NCBI RefSeq assembly: GCF_963676685.1
Contig: NC_092350.1
Coordinates: 10,087,307 to 10,151,306, forward strand
Reading direction: 5' to 3'
From: Mytilus edulis
Lineage: Eukaryota > Mollusca > Bivalvia > Mytilida > Mytilidae
DNA length: 64,000 nucleotides
Below, one piece after another: positions 24,501 to 31,300 of this stretch; the first letter of the stretch is position 1, and every line of letters starts with the position of its first letter. The position numbers were made by a program, and so were the translations under genes. The notes beneath the pieces are model-generated. The model had not been told where the DNA came from. It ran no database searches and was given only the letters and a program-made list of their open reading frames with translations.

Positions 24501-27500
24501 AAATAAAGGATTACAGTAAAATGTAGTCATCACCTACAGCCTGCAAAATAACAGGATTATAGTGAAATATAGTCATCACCTACAGCCTCTAAAATCACAG
24601 GATTATAGTGAAATACAGTCATCACCTGCAGCCTGCAAAATAAAGGATTATAGTAAAATGTAGTCATCACCTACAGCCTGCAAAATAACAGGATTATAGT
24701 GAAATACAGTCATCACCTACAGCCTGCAAAATAACAGGATTATAGTGAAATACAGTCATCACCTACAGCCTGCAAAATAACAGGATTATAGTAAAATATA
24801 GTCATAACATGCAGCCTGGAAAATAACAGGATTATAGTGAAATACAGTCATCACATGCAGCCTGCAAAATAACAGTATTATAGTAAAATATAGTCATCAC
24901 ATGCAGCCTGGAAAATAACAAGATTATAGTGAAATACAGTCATCACATGCAGCCTGCAAAATAACAGGATTATAGTGAAATACAGTCATCACCTGCAGCC
25001 TGCAAAATAACAGGATTATAGTAAAATATAGTCATCACATGCAGCCTGGAAAATAACAGGATTATAGTGAAATACAGTCATCACCTGCAGCCTGCAAAAT
25101 AACAGTATTATAGTAAAATATAGTCATCACATGCAGCCTGGAAAATAACAAGATTATAGTGAAATACAGTCATCACATGCAGCCTGCAAAATAACAGGAT
25201 TATAGTGAAATATCATCACCTACAGCCTGGAAAATAACAGGATTATAGTAAAATATAGTCATCACCTACAGCTTGAAAAATCAAAGAGTATAGTGAAATA
25301 CAGTCATCACATGCAGCCTGGAAAATAAAGGATTATAGTAAAATATAGTCATCACCTACAGCTTGAAAAATCAAAGAGTATAGTGAAATACAGTCATCAC
25401 ATGCAGCCTGGAAAATAAAGGATTATAGTAAAATACAGTCATCACATGCAGCCTGGAAAATAAAGGATTATAGTAAAATATAGTCATCACCTGCAGCCTG
25501 GAAAATAAAAGATTATAGTAAAATGTAGTCATCACCTACAGCTTGAAAAATCAAGGAGTATAGTTAAATATGGTCAACACATAAGGCCTGCAAAATAAAG
25601 GATTGCAGTAAAATAAAATCATCAGTACAGCCTGAAAAATGAAGGACAATCTAAAAAGTTATTATTATACATGTATATTAAAGTTAACCCAAAAATAATC
25701 ATATAGACTTCAATTCATAGCATTATACACCTTATCACAATTGAGTCCAATCGGGAAAAAACAGTCATTTTAAAAACTACCTGTTTGGGTCAAAAGTTAA
25801 GCAAAAAAAAGGTCATCAGTAAAGAGCTGAGAGAGGAAAAAATTTAGAAAGAGATCTCAAGAAACTTTGATGGAGAATGATCCACTTTTTCAAAAAAGTA
25901 TTTTGTTTGAAGTGTTTAGATGGTTTAAACAGGTCTCATCAAAAAGTATCATGAATGGTGCATTGTTTAAACAGGGTCCCAGATAATTTCAACTCATGAA
26001 CTGAATGAAAAAGTTGTGTAATTTTAGATCTAACACTGAATGGATGTAGCAATTAGGTGTATCAAACACTAGTTTTTGGTCAGACAATCTTAAAATGACA
26101 ACTCATACATGTATGGCACTTAACAGTTTTTGAAAAGAAAACAAGAGAAAGATATGCTTATTACAACAGTGAACACAAATTTAGTTTTATCTTTACAAAC
26201 CTCAAATCCGCAATCAAAGGGAGGTTTCACAGTTGTATCATATCTGCCTGCAGTGTAGTTTATATCTGATGCATTTATTCCAACAAATCTATAAATAAAA
26301 AATGTAAAACATGAACATGTGAGGTTCCTGGAACTCAAAATTTTCACTGAAATAACGAAATTGATAGCAGCTTTAATAGATCACTATGAGGTGAGGGTTT
26401 GGGTCATTGTTGAAGGCCATACACTACAGTAAATTAAAGTTGTTAACTTCTATGCCATTTGATCTATGTTGGGGAGTTGTCTCATTGGCAATCATACCAA
26501 ATCTTATTATTTTTATAATCAAGATTAACTTTGTTAACAGTTGTGTAATCTCAATGAACAATCCTTTCATAAAAAAAAATTAAAAAAAAGTATGATTGAC
26601 AATGAGATAATAGTTTATCAGGTTGGGAAGATCTCAAAACATGGTCAATATCCCCATTTATTAATATAATACCTCAAATATGGTCTTACAGTTTTTTTTG
26701 TTTTTTGTTTGGTCCTCTGCTTGAACATGTACAGAATATATTTTTTTTCATCAATTTGGGAATCAGAATATATTTTTTTAGAAAAATACCATACCCACTC
26801 CTGCCTTTTAAAGTTCAATGATTGTTCTATCTGAACTTATTATTTTGTTTTAGACAAAAATTATATGTAGAACATTCATCCTGGACATGCATGAACTATT
26901 TGCCACTGGATGTTAAGCAACCAACAATCAATCAAAATTTAGGACATAGTCTTGGTATAAAGCTGGCATTTACGGTAGCGTCTTTCTCATATTACATTCA
27001 ATTTCTTAAATCTTCAATTCTAAAGTTCCGTGTTTTCATGTTTCAGTCAGATTTTTAACACGTGAAGCGCTTAAACGCCATCAATCAAAATTATTTAGTC
27101 AAAATATTACACTAGAAGGTATGGGGAAAATCTTAATTCAGAATTTTTTTTTTATCCTCTGCTTGATCAGAGTATTTTTTTCTCTCATCAATTTGGGAAT
27201 TAAAATATGTTTATAAGAAAATACTAGTACAAAAAATTATGACGTCTAGGAAGGCTATTTTAAATTTTTGCTTTGATACTTTCTTGCCACTTGTCAAAGC
27301 AAAAAAAATACAGTATCCCCTCCTGCCATTTGAACATGTGGAAGTTTAATGATCTTTCCCTAAACATTTTCCATCTGAACTTATTGTTTCATTTTAGACA
27401 AAACTATATGTAGGACATTCAGCCTGAATATGCATGAAATATTTGCCACTGGACATTAAGCAACCAACATTGTTGAACAATCAATCAATATATTCAACAT

Positions 27501-27912
27501 AGTCTTGGTATAAAGCTGGCTTTTAAGAAAGTCCAAATAATTATGACGTCTTGGAACGCTATTTTAAATTTTTGCTTTTACGCCTTCATGGGACGATGTA
27601 AGCGTTACAGTAAGGCGTCAAAGAATAAAATTATAATAGCCTTTCAAAATGTCATTATTATTTGGACTAGAGTTTAAGGTAGGGCCTTCCTCGTATTATA
27701 GAAAATCTCATAGAGTTTTATTGTCATTTGATTTTGTAAATAAAATATAGGGAAGAGACGTTTTAAATTAAACACCTGTTTTTCACAAGAACTTCACCAG
27801 CTCCAGGATTTGGCAAACTTTCTTGCGTAATTTTGACAACATCACGGAATTTCTGACTTATTTTTGTTACAACGAGTTTCCTCATCGTAGAAGGTAACTG
27901 TCTAGATGCCAT
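471..27912 (-). CDS. PTGR3: Prostaglandin reductase 3 / zinc-binding alcohol dehydrogenase domain protein 2 (12 exons)
   Basis: This is an MDR-superfamily NADPH-dependent oxidoreductase. The vertebrate orthologue (ZADH2/PTGR3) reduces 15-keto-prostaglandins and is reported as peroxisomal. Exons in gene order: 27912-27776, 26288-26201, 24449-24354, 23327-23229, 21974-21935, 21431-21403, one copy of the 13461-20754 array (75 nt), 9926-9855, 9399-9338, 8328-8226, 4786-4601, 542-471. They total 1059 nt, 352 codons plus stop, with every phase closing. Recognisable family segments are [17 protein letters not shown] (about residues 47-63), the cofactor loop [10 protein letters not shown] (154-163), [32 protein letters not shown], and the C-terminal SKL, a type 1 peroxisomal signal. 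The start was chosen at MASRQLPS; an in-frame ATG 21 codons upstream (27975) is possible. The vertebrate protein is slightly longer at the N terminus. The oddity is the amplified exon 7. The assignment rests on remembered vertebrate sequence. Confidence 0.93.
610..735 (+). repeat. Dispersed repeat, copy 1
   Basis: It shares 'gcgattttctgtataaagct' and flanking sequence with 2890-3012, including the tail 'gtcatgaataataatgat'. Identity is about 85% by eye. Function unknown. Confidence 0.7.
1286..1428. mobile_element. Small inverted-repeat element (CAG-GGCGGATCCAG ends)
   Basis: The start is CAGAGGATTTAGGGG and the end CTGGATCCGCCACTG. It is the same family as 30115-30274 and 57408-57541, and sits inside the 118-bp array. 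It contains a C-rich run at 1310-1324. Confidence 0.65.
2105..2290. mobile_element. Inverted-repeat element with 5-bp target duplication ATATG
   Basis: The ends are CAGGGGCGGATTCAG and CTGGATCTGCCCCTC. It is flanked on both sides by ATATG (2100-2104 and 2291-2295), and removing it restores the array unit. It has no coding capacity and is a MITE-like element. Confidence 0.75.
2396..2889. other. Intron 11 of PTGR3, unremarkable
   Basis: AT-rich intronic DNA. I see no gene or recognised repeat. Confidence 0.4.
2890..3012 (+). repeat. Dispersed repeat, copy 2
   Basis: The partner of 610-735. It runs directly into the 0.66-kb duplicated block that follows. Confidence 0.7.
3005..4340. repeat. Tandem duplication of a block of about 0.66 kb
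   Basis: 3005-3680 and 3680-4340 are diverged copies; for example 'gggaaatctaaact' and 'gcgattaaatatttcatac' occur in both at the same spacing. No coding content is recognised. Confidence 0.75.
4385..4515 (+). repeat. Dispersed mussel repeat ('ggtatactactgttgcc' family)
   Basis: Ends with 'cagtggtatactactgttgcc' and shares its body with 43590-43800 (plus) and 42470-42710 (minus). Confidence 0.65.
4517..4600 (-). repeat. Tandem duplication of the PTGR3 exon 11 donor end
   Basis: At 4553-4576 (minus strand) the sequence encodes IDRIVDAV, a near copy of the exon 11 end IDKIVDAV, and TATCAATGTTTGTAAA occurs at both 4517 and 4569. A unit of about 52 bp spanning the exon end and donor has therefore been duplicated into the intron. 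The copied donor is degraded. Confidence 0.7.
4601..4786 (-). CDS. PTGR3: PTGR3 exon 11
   Basis: 186 nt, 62 codons, phase 0. It encodes [20 protein letters not shown], ending [10 protein letters not shown]. The acceptor is TTTATTTAAG and the donor GAG/GTAAGA. The 3' end of the exon is duplicated about 52 bp downstream in the gene. Confidence 0.93.
4974..5230. mobile_element. MITE with perfect 30-bp terminal inverted repeats
   Basis: 4981-5010 is the exact reverse complement of 5195-5224, and the match extends outward into TATATATA on both sides. The interior of about 185 bp is noncoding. This could be a Tc1/mariner-type (TA) MITE, but the TA-repeat flank hides the true duplication. Confidence 0.8.
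5719..7664 (+). repeat. Dispersed GGTGGGGCATAA element internally expanded to a 189/169-bp array
   Basis: It begins 'aagaatgtgtccaaagtaca' and ends with an ACGG/AACG simple repeat and 'cgtaggtggggcataaaa'. Inside, units recur at 5972, 6161, 6350, 6519, 6708, 6897, 7066, 7255 and 7424. The shorter unit lacks a 20-bp segment. A short single-unit copy lies at 13146-13463. Confidence 0.85.
8226..8328 (-). CDS. PTGR3: PTGR3 exon 10
   Basis: 103 nt. It encodes (G)[18 protein letters not shown] and on to LATIPIR. The acceptor is TTTTCATAG and the donor AGG/GTAAGG. TKGRL.VIG is a family signature. Confidence 0.93.
8769..8912. mobile_element. Near-perfect palindrome, MITE-like (143 bp)
   Basis: The left arm starts 'atgcttctttttgtaacttc' and the right arm ends 'gaagttacaaaaagaagcat'. 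The centre is ATGAAGCGCA/TCTGCGCTTCAT. It could form a long hairpin in RNA or DNA. Confidence 0.75.
9338..9399 (-). CDS. PTGR3: PTGR3 exon 9
   Basis: 62 nt. It encodes [20 protein letters not shown] plus two bases. The acceptor is CTATTTTAG and the donor [20 protein letters not shown] is a strong family signature. Confidence 0.93.
9855..9926 (-). CDS. PTGR3: PTGR3 exon 8
   Basis: 72 nt, 24 codons, phase 0. It encodes [20 protein letters not shown] and TEYK. The acceptor is TTATTTCAG and the donor AAG/GTAAGG. It joins in frame to any exon 7 copy. Confidence 0.93.
10236..13038. mobile_element. TTAA-bounded element with short inverted repeats (2.8 kb)
   Basis: The left end is TTAAAGGGAAACTTCGC; the right end is GCGAATTATCCCTTTAA, its inverted match with 2-3 mismatches. 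TTAA at both edges suggests a piggyBac- or Kolobok-type target. No transposase frame is visible, so it is non-autonomous. It lies in the PTGR3 intron after the exon 7 array. Confidence 0.6.
13146..13463 (+). repeat. Dispersed GGTGGGGCATAA element, single unit, at the edge of the exon array
   Basis: A copy of the family seen at 5719-7664. Its right end (GGTGGGGCATAA) meets the exon 7 array at about 13462, replacing the donor of the last exon copy. It contains an ACGG simple repeat at 13350-13416. Confidence 0.8.
13461..20754 (-). repeat. PTGR3: 71-copy tandem array of PTGR3 exon 7 (103-bp unit)
   Basis: A 103-bp unit repeats from 13461 to 20754. Unit starts at 13564, 13667 and so on to 20670 give 71 copies, with one 1-nt deletion near 16100. 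On the minus strand each unit is an acceptor (TCTCCCTTTGTAG), a 75-nt open exon ([20 protein letters not shown] then VQFLK) and a donor (GTAAGA or GTAAGT). The space from donor to next acceptor is 28 nt. The peptide is the stretch between [10 protein letters not shown] and KIGCDRP in the family, and no single-copy version exists between exons 6 and 8, so one array unit must serve as exon 7. The copy first in the gene (20744-20670) is preceded by the real intron acceptor. The last copy (13461) abuts a dispersed repeat and has lost its donor. Confidence 0.95.
20670..20744 (-). CDS. PTGR3: PTGR3 exon 7, first copy of the array
   Basis: 75 nt, 25 codons, phase 0-0, reading VQWAKRAG to VQFLR. The acceptor is ATCTCCCTTGTAG at the end of the long intron that follows exon 6. 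The donor is GGGTAAG. Which copy is spliced into mRNA cannot be told from DNA. This is the copy nearest exon 6, and it differs from the bulk (AAA for AAG in the fifth codon, AGG for AAG at the end). Confidence 0.6.
20755..21402. other. PTGR3 intron 6, unremarkable
   Basis: AT-rich intron with T and A runs. No feature is supported beyond the splice sites at its ends. Confidence 0.4.
21403..21431 (-). CDS. PTGR3: PTGR3 exon 6 (cofactor-binding loop)
   Basis: Only 29 nt. With the last base of exon 5 it encodes [10 protein letters not shown], the MDR nucleotide-binding glycine loop. The acceptor is TTATTTCAG and the donor GCT/GTGAGT. It ends in phase 0, which is the phase needed by the exon 7 copies. 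Confidence 0.9.
21935..21974 (-). CDS. PTGR3: PTGR3 exon 5
   Basis: 40 nt. It encodes [13 protein letters not shown] plus one base. The acceptor is AATTTCAG and the donor ACAG/GTATTA. This is the strand leading into the cofactor loop. Confidence 0.9.
21975..23228. other. PTGR3 intron 4
   Basis: AT-rich. Contains a copy of the GGGAGATAA motif (about 22395). An open frame at 22543-22764 has no recognisable protein character. Confidence 0.4.
23229..23327 (-). CDS. PTGR3: PTGR3 exon 4
   Basis: 99 nt, 33 codons, phase 0. It encodes [20 protein letters not shown] and on to ALDK, matching the family segment with YL.L..SG.TA. The acceptor is TTTTTCAG and the donor AAG/GTAACT. Codons for DYLPL overlap a copy of the GGGAGATAA motif common in this window. 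Confidence 0.92.
23465..23895 (+). repeat. Dispersed bivalve repeat ('gaggctctaaagagcc')
   Basis: Begins 'gaggctctaaagagcctgtg' followed by 'tcgctcacc', an element I recognise from memory as common in mussel genomes. It lies in PTGR3 intron 3. Confidence 0.6.
24110..24320 (+). repeat. Dispersed mussel repeat ('ttgtctcattggcactcataccac')
   Basis: Contains 'tgggccctttatagcttgct', 'gtgagccaaggctccgt' and ends 'actcataccacatcttccta'. Related copies lie at 26395-26515, 51425-51545, 57890-57995, 59990-60110 and 60895-60950. Confidence 0.65.
24354..24449 (-). CDS. PTGR3: PTGR3 exon 3 (3'-most acceptor of a repeat array)
   Basis: 96 nt, phase 0 on both sides. It encodes [18 protein letters not shown] and continues to AFSEYK. 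The acceptor TTTTGCAG/GCTGTAGGTG is the last of about 26 near-copies lying immediately upstream in the gene. The donor is AAA/GTAAAA. Confidence 0.92.
24440..25640 (-). repeat. 46-bp array carrying the PTGR3 exon 3 acceptor (about 26 copies)
   Basis: The period is 45-46 bp. On the minus strand each unit reads roughly CCTGTTATTTTGCAG/GCTGTAGGTGATGACTGTA and so contains the 3' splice site plus the first 9-10 nt of exon 3. The unit joined to the real exon is the 3'-most in the gene. Variants TTTTCCAG and TTTTTCAAG occur. The region around 25550-25640 is more decayed. Confidence 0.9.
25650..26200. other. PTGR3 intron 2, distal part
   Basis: AT-rich intron between the 46-bp array and exon 2; nothing is recognised. 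Confidence 0.4.
26201..26288 (-). CDS. PTGR3: PTGR3 exon 2
   Basis: 88 nt. It encodes the conserved [17 protein letters not shown] segment, ending GFE. The acceptor is TTTATAG; the donor is GAG/GTTTGT, an unusual +3T donor also used by NRM exon 2. Confidence 0.92.
26395..26515 (+). repeat. Dispersed mussel repeat, copy
   Basis: Contains 'cattgttgaaggccatacac' and 'gttgtctcattggcaatcat', of the same family as 24110-24320. Confidence 0.6.
26680..27500. repeat. Diverged tandem duplication in PTGR3 intron 1
   Basis: 26690-26965 and 27140-27515 share 'catcaatttgggaat', 'catctgaacttatt'-type sequence, 'tatttgccactgga' and 'catagtcttggtataaagct'. The second copy carries an extra insertion at about 27230-27300. 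Confidence 0.65.
27531..27664. mobile_element. MITE-like inverted repeat (GTCCAAATAATTATGAC ends)
   Basis: The left end GTCCAAATAATTATGACGT and the right end ATGTCATTATTATTTGGAC are inverted repeats (17 of 19). Inner arms also pair (ACGCC/GGCGT). Short and noncoding. Confidence 0.65.
27776..27912 (-). CDS. PTGR3: PTGR3 exon 1 (start codon at 27912)
   Basis: This exon encodes residues 1-45 and two bases of codon 46. The segment [17 protein letters not shown] is the family's first beta strand region. The donor is AACAG/GTGTTT. The ATG at 27912 lies 290 bp from the divergent NRM ATG. Confidence 0.9.
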
Positions 27913-28202
27913 TTTTTGAAAGTTGATTTTGCAATATAATTTTATATGCACTATTTCAGCAAAGTTTAGGTTCAAAGTCCGTCTGCAAATTTTGGAGTTA
28001 TCTGCCCTTGTCCTATTTGCTTACGTTTTTAAAAAAAAATGACAAACATTTTCTTTATATTTGATAATGGTATTGAATTCAAAAAAATATTCAATATTTA
28101 CTTGAATAATGCTAATGGTGTATGTTTTTTCAAAATTTAAGATAATATGAGGTTATATAGAATACAAATTATTGGGGATGTAGGAGGCTTATTTTTAACA
28201 AA
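27913..28202. promoter_or_regulatory. Divergent intergenic region between PTGR3 and NRM start codons
   Basis: Only 290 bp separate the two divergent ATGs, so both promoters or a shared bidirectional promoter, plus both 5' leaders, must lie here unless there are upstream noncoding exons. The segment is AT-rich with A runs at 28032-28042 and 28080-28090. I see no clear TATA box or CpG cluster, and transcription starts cannot be placed. Confidence 0.5.
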
Positions 28203-28323
28203 ATGTTGCAGACTACTATGTTTCTCCTGTTTGGTATATTCTCCTTTACATTGTTAGCAGGAACAACTTTCAAGCTTGTCAGGTTTCTTTCCACACAACC
28301 TGATCAAGAATATGTTATTAAAG
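28203..28323 (+). CDS. NRM: NRM exon 1
   Basis: 121 nt. It encodes MLQTTMFLLFGIFSFTLLAG, GTTFKLVRF and on to EYVIK plus one base. The start context is acaaaATGT. The donor is AAAG/GTACAT. Confidence 0.85.
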
Positions 28324-31300
28324 GTACATTAAAAAAGACTGACTGGGCGTTGTCAGTTTGTTTTAGATTTATGAGTTTGACTGTCCCTTTGGTATCTTTC
28401 GTCCCTCTTTTATAGAAATAGATTGTTATAACTTTATATATGAAGTTATTTTAAAGCTACATAATTTGTAGGAGTGCCTCAAGTACCCAGCTGGGATCGC
28501 AGACTTAGCTCATATTGGATAAGACCAACTGCTGTTGCGTTGTAAATTGGTGGTGGGTACGCAAGGCTGTGTTGATATCCTTTTATATACCAGTATCTTG
28601 AACATGCAATACTCCTTATCGCTAATCCCGGCTGACCCGGCCCCTTGAACTTTTGACGCATACAACAATAACTTTTCCATTACCTTACCTTACCAGGAAA
28701 TCTTTCTCCATCCACTTCGGGACAACTTCATTTGAGTAATCAATATTCCACCACCACATCTATTTACACTATTTTACACACATTATCGGTAATTATATAT
28801 TACACTTGAGTACGGAGATATCGGTGTTTCATATTATCCTCCATGTATCACTGAATTAGCAATGTTTAAAATAATTTCAACATTATACGAGTATATATAT
28901 ACAGTACACTATTTGACATTGTGGCGTTAGATATTTTGTATTGTGACGTCAAAGTTTTACCATGTTTACGGGAACCTGTGTGATATCCAGTAATGGTTGA
29001 CAAATAGCGATAAGGTGTATTGATTATAGGCGAAATTAGGCCTAAAAAAAAATGTTGTGTTTCCGGTCACCCGACCGACCGTCCTTTAGACCCCCGACTC
29101 AAAAGTTTTTAAAGCTGATGTGGGAAAAAAATAATTTGTATACATACCGACCGTTTTTTCTGAAAGAAAATAAAAAATTCTAAGTCCCTCGATCTTTTTA
29201 TCGCCCCAAAAGAAAACAACGCTAATTTTAAACTCGAGGCTTATTTTTAGAATGTACAGGAGAGTGGAATCTTTTGGCTAATTATATATGCAGGAGCATG
29301 CGCATTAGTTATTTTCGTTTGTCAGTGTTTGAACATGGCAAGTTCCAACACAACGCGTCCTATTCAATGTTCAACGCGGAAAGTGTGACCATTTCACGGA
29401 GAAACAAATATTTCTAAATTTTACAGAAAGTAACACCTTTTTTGACATTAGCAATGAAATTCATCCAATGTCTAACATCGATGAAAAAAAATACACAACA
29501 CAAATTTTGTGCTCGGCCACCGGCAAAAATGACTGGACCGAGATTGATGACAATAACACAACTGTTGGAACAATGCAATCTTTTGGAATTAAATTTATCA
29601 AATTTTCATGCCAGACCCTTCTTCAAAATGAAGCTGATATTAATCCATCTGAAACTGGTCAGCCAATCAATGCTTTAGATATTCTGATGAAAAGCCACAG
29701 ATGCTTTGCCAAAAGAAAGTGTCCTGCCAGGTACAGTGTATCTATAATACTAAAATTACGAGGTCCAATTTGTCAGCCGTCATCACGTAAAAACGACGAA
29801 TCAAAGAATTCATCTTTATATATAACTAATATAGTACAAAGGTGTAGATTAAAAATTACACCACTCCAGGCCCTTTTGTTTTCCACGTAATTAATATTGC
29901 CAATAATTAAGAAGTTCCGGGTCAAGTCCGATACCGATACCAATAGTATATTCACCTGTTACCTATTACCTGATCTGTACGTTCCGCATCTGACAGGCGC
30001 ACCACCAAACGGTGTATTCAGGATTAATATGCTATATACACGGGTCATAATCACAGGGTTGACACTACTAAATTGTCAAATTGTTACCTATTGTAGTATT
30101 TTAATCAGTAAGACCAGAGGCGGATTTAAGGGGGGGGGGGCAGGGGGCTGGGCCCCCCTTTTGGGAAACAATTTGGTTGATTATATAGGGAATCATTGAA
30201 GCGTGACTAGAGCAGGGCCCCTCTTAGGTCAGTCAGTGGGCCCCCACTTATGTAAATTTCTGGATCCGCCACTGAAGACTTTCTAAGATAACAATCAGGG
30301 ATGGGGTAATTGAAAATGTAATGGTAATTAAGTGTAATGCATTACAATTTTCCATGTAATTGAATGTAATGTGTAATTGAGTATTTTTTTAATTACATGT
30401 AATGGTAATTTAATTAATTACATTGAAAAAAGCATGTAATGCTCAATTACTTTTGAATTACATTTCAATTACATGTACTTTATTGGGGTTAAAGATAAGG
30501 ACTTGCGTTTAATAATATAAATTGTAAAATTATATTTATTTTTCAAATATTGATATCACATACTTTTTTAATATATGAAGTCTGTAATTCATTCGGAAGT
30601 TTTTATATTATTTATTTGACCTACATTCATGACAGAATTATTTTGAATAGTCTTATAACTAAAAAAAAAATGAGGATCAAATATTTGTGTTGTTCAGTTT
30701 TTAAGAAAGATCTTTTAACTAAATAGATTGATAAGTAATTAATCACATTGTAAAACAAAAACAAAAAAATGTGTCACTTTGAAAAATCTTTCCTAGATAC
30801 TTCATTTAGAATTTAAAATCACTGCACACAATCATTTTGTCAAATTAGTACACACAAAAGGATTATAGAAATAAAAATTAACAGCTGCGAAAACAAACAG
30901 CAACTAATCAGATTAAAATGTCCAGGGGCAATGCCACTATTACATGTATTTCATCTAATTAGCAAAATATTTCTAATATTTAGACATTATATACATTGTT
31001 TGTACTAAACATTATTTTCAATATTGTGACAAGCACACTTTTTAATATTTTTAAAGTAAAAAAAATTATTTTTAATTTATTTATAATTTCTTCATTGAAT
31101 TATGTTTAATTTAAATGACTTCACTTGATGTCAAAAGGTAAACGGACAGGAAGTCACAGGACAAAAAGTCACAGGACATAAAGTCACAAATTTGGTAGGA
31201 CAAAAAGTCACAAATAATTTGTTGACAATTGTTTGAATATATAAGAGAAATATCTTGAAATATTTACTTTTAAATACATATATTCATACTAAAGTTTAGG

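Noticed and set aside
29442-29890. Transposase of the Harbinger-like element
   Set aside because: No DDE or MADF-type motif is visible and part of the frame is repeated at 31855, so coding function is not supported.
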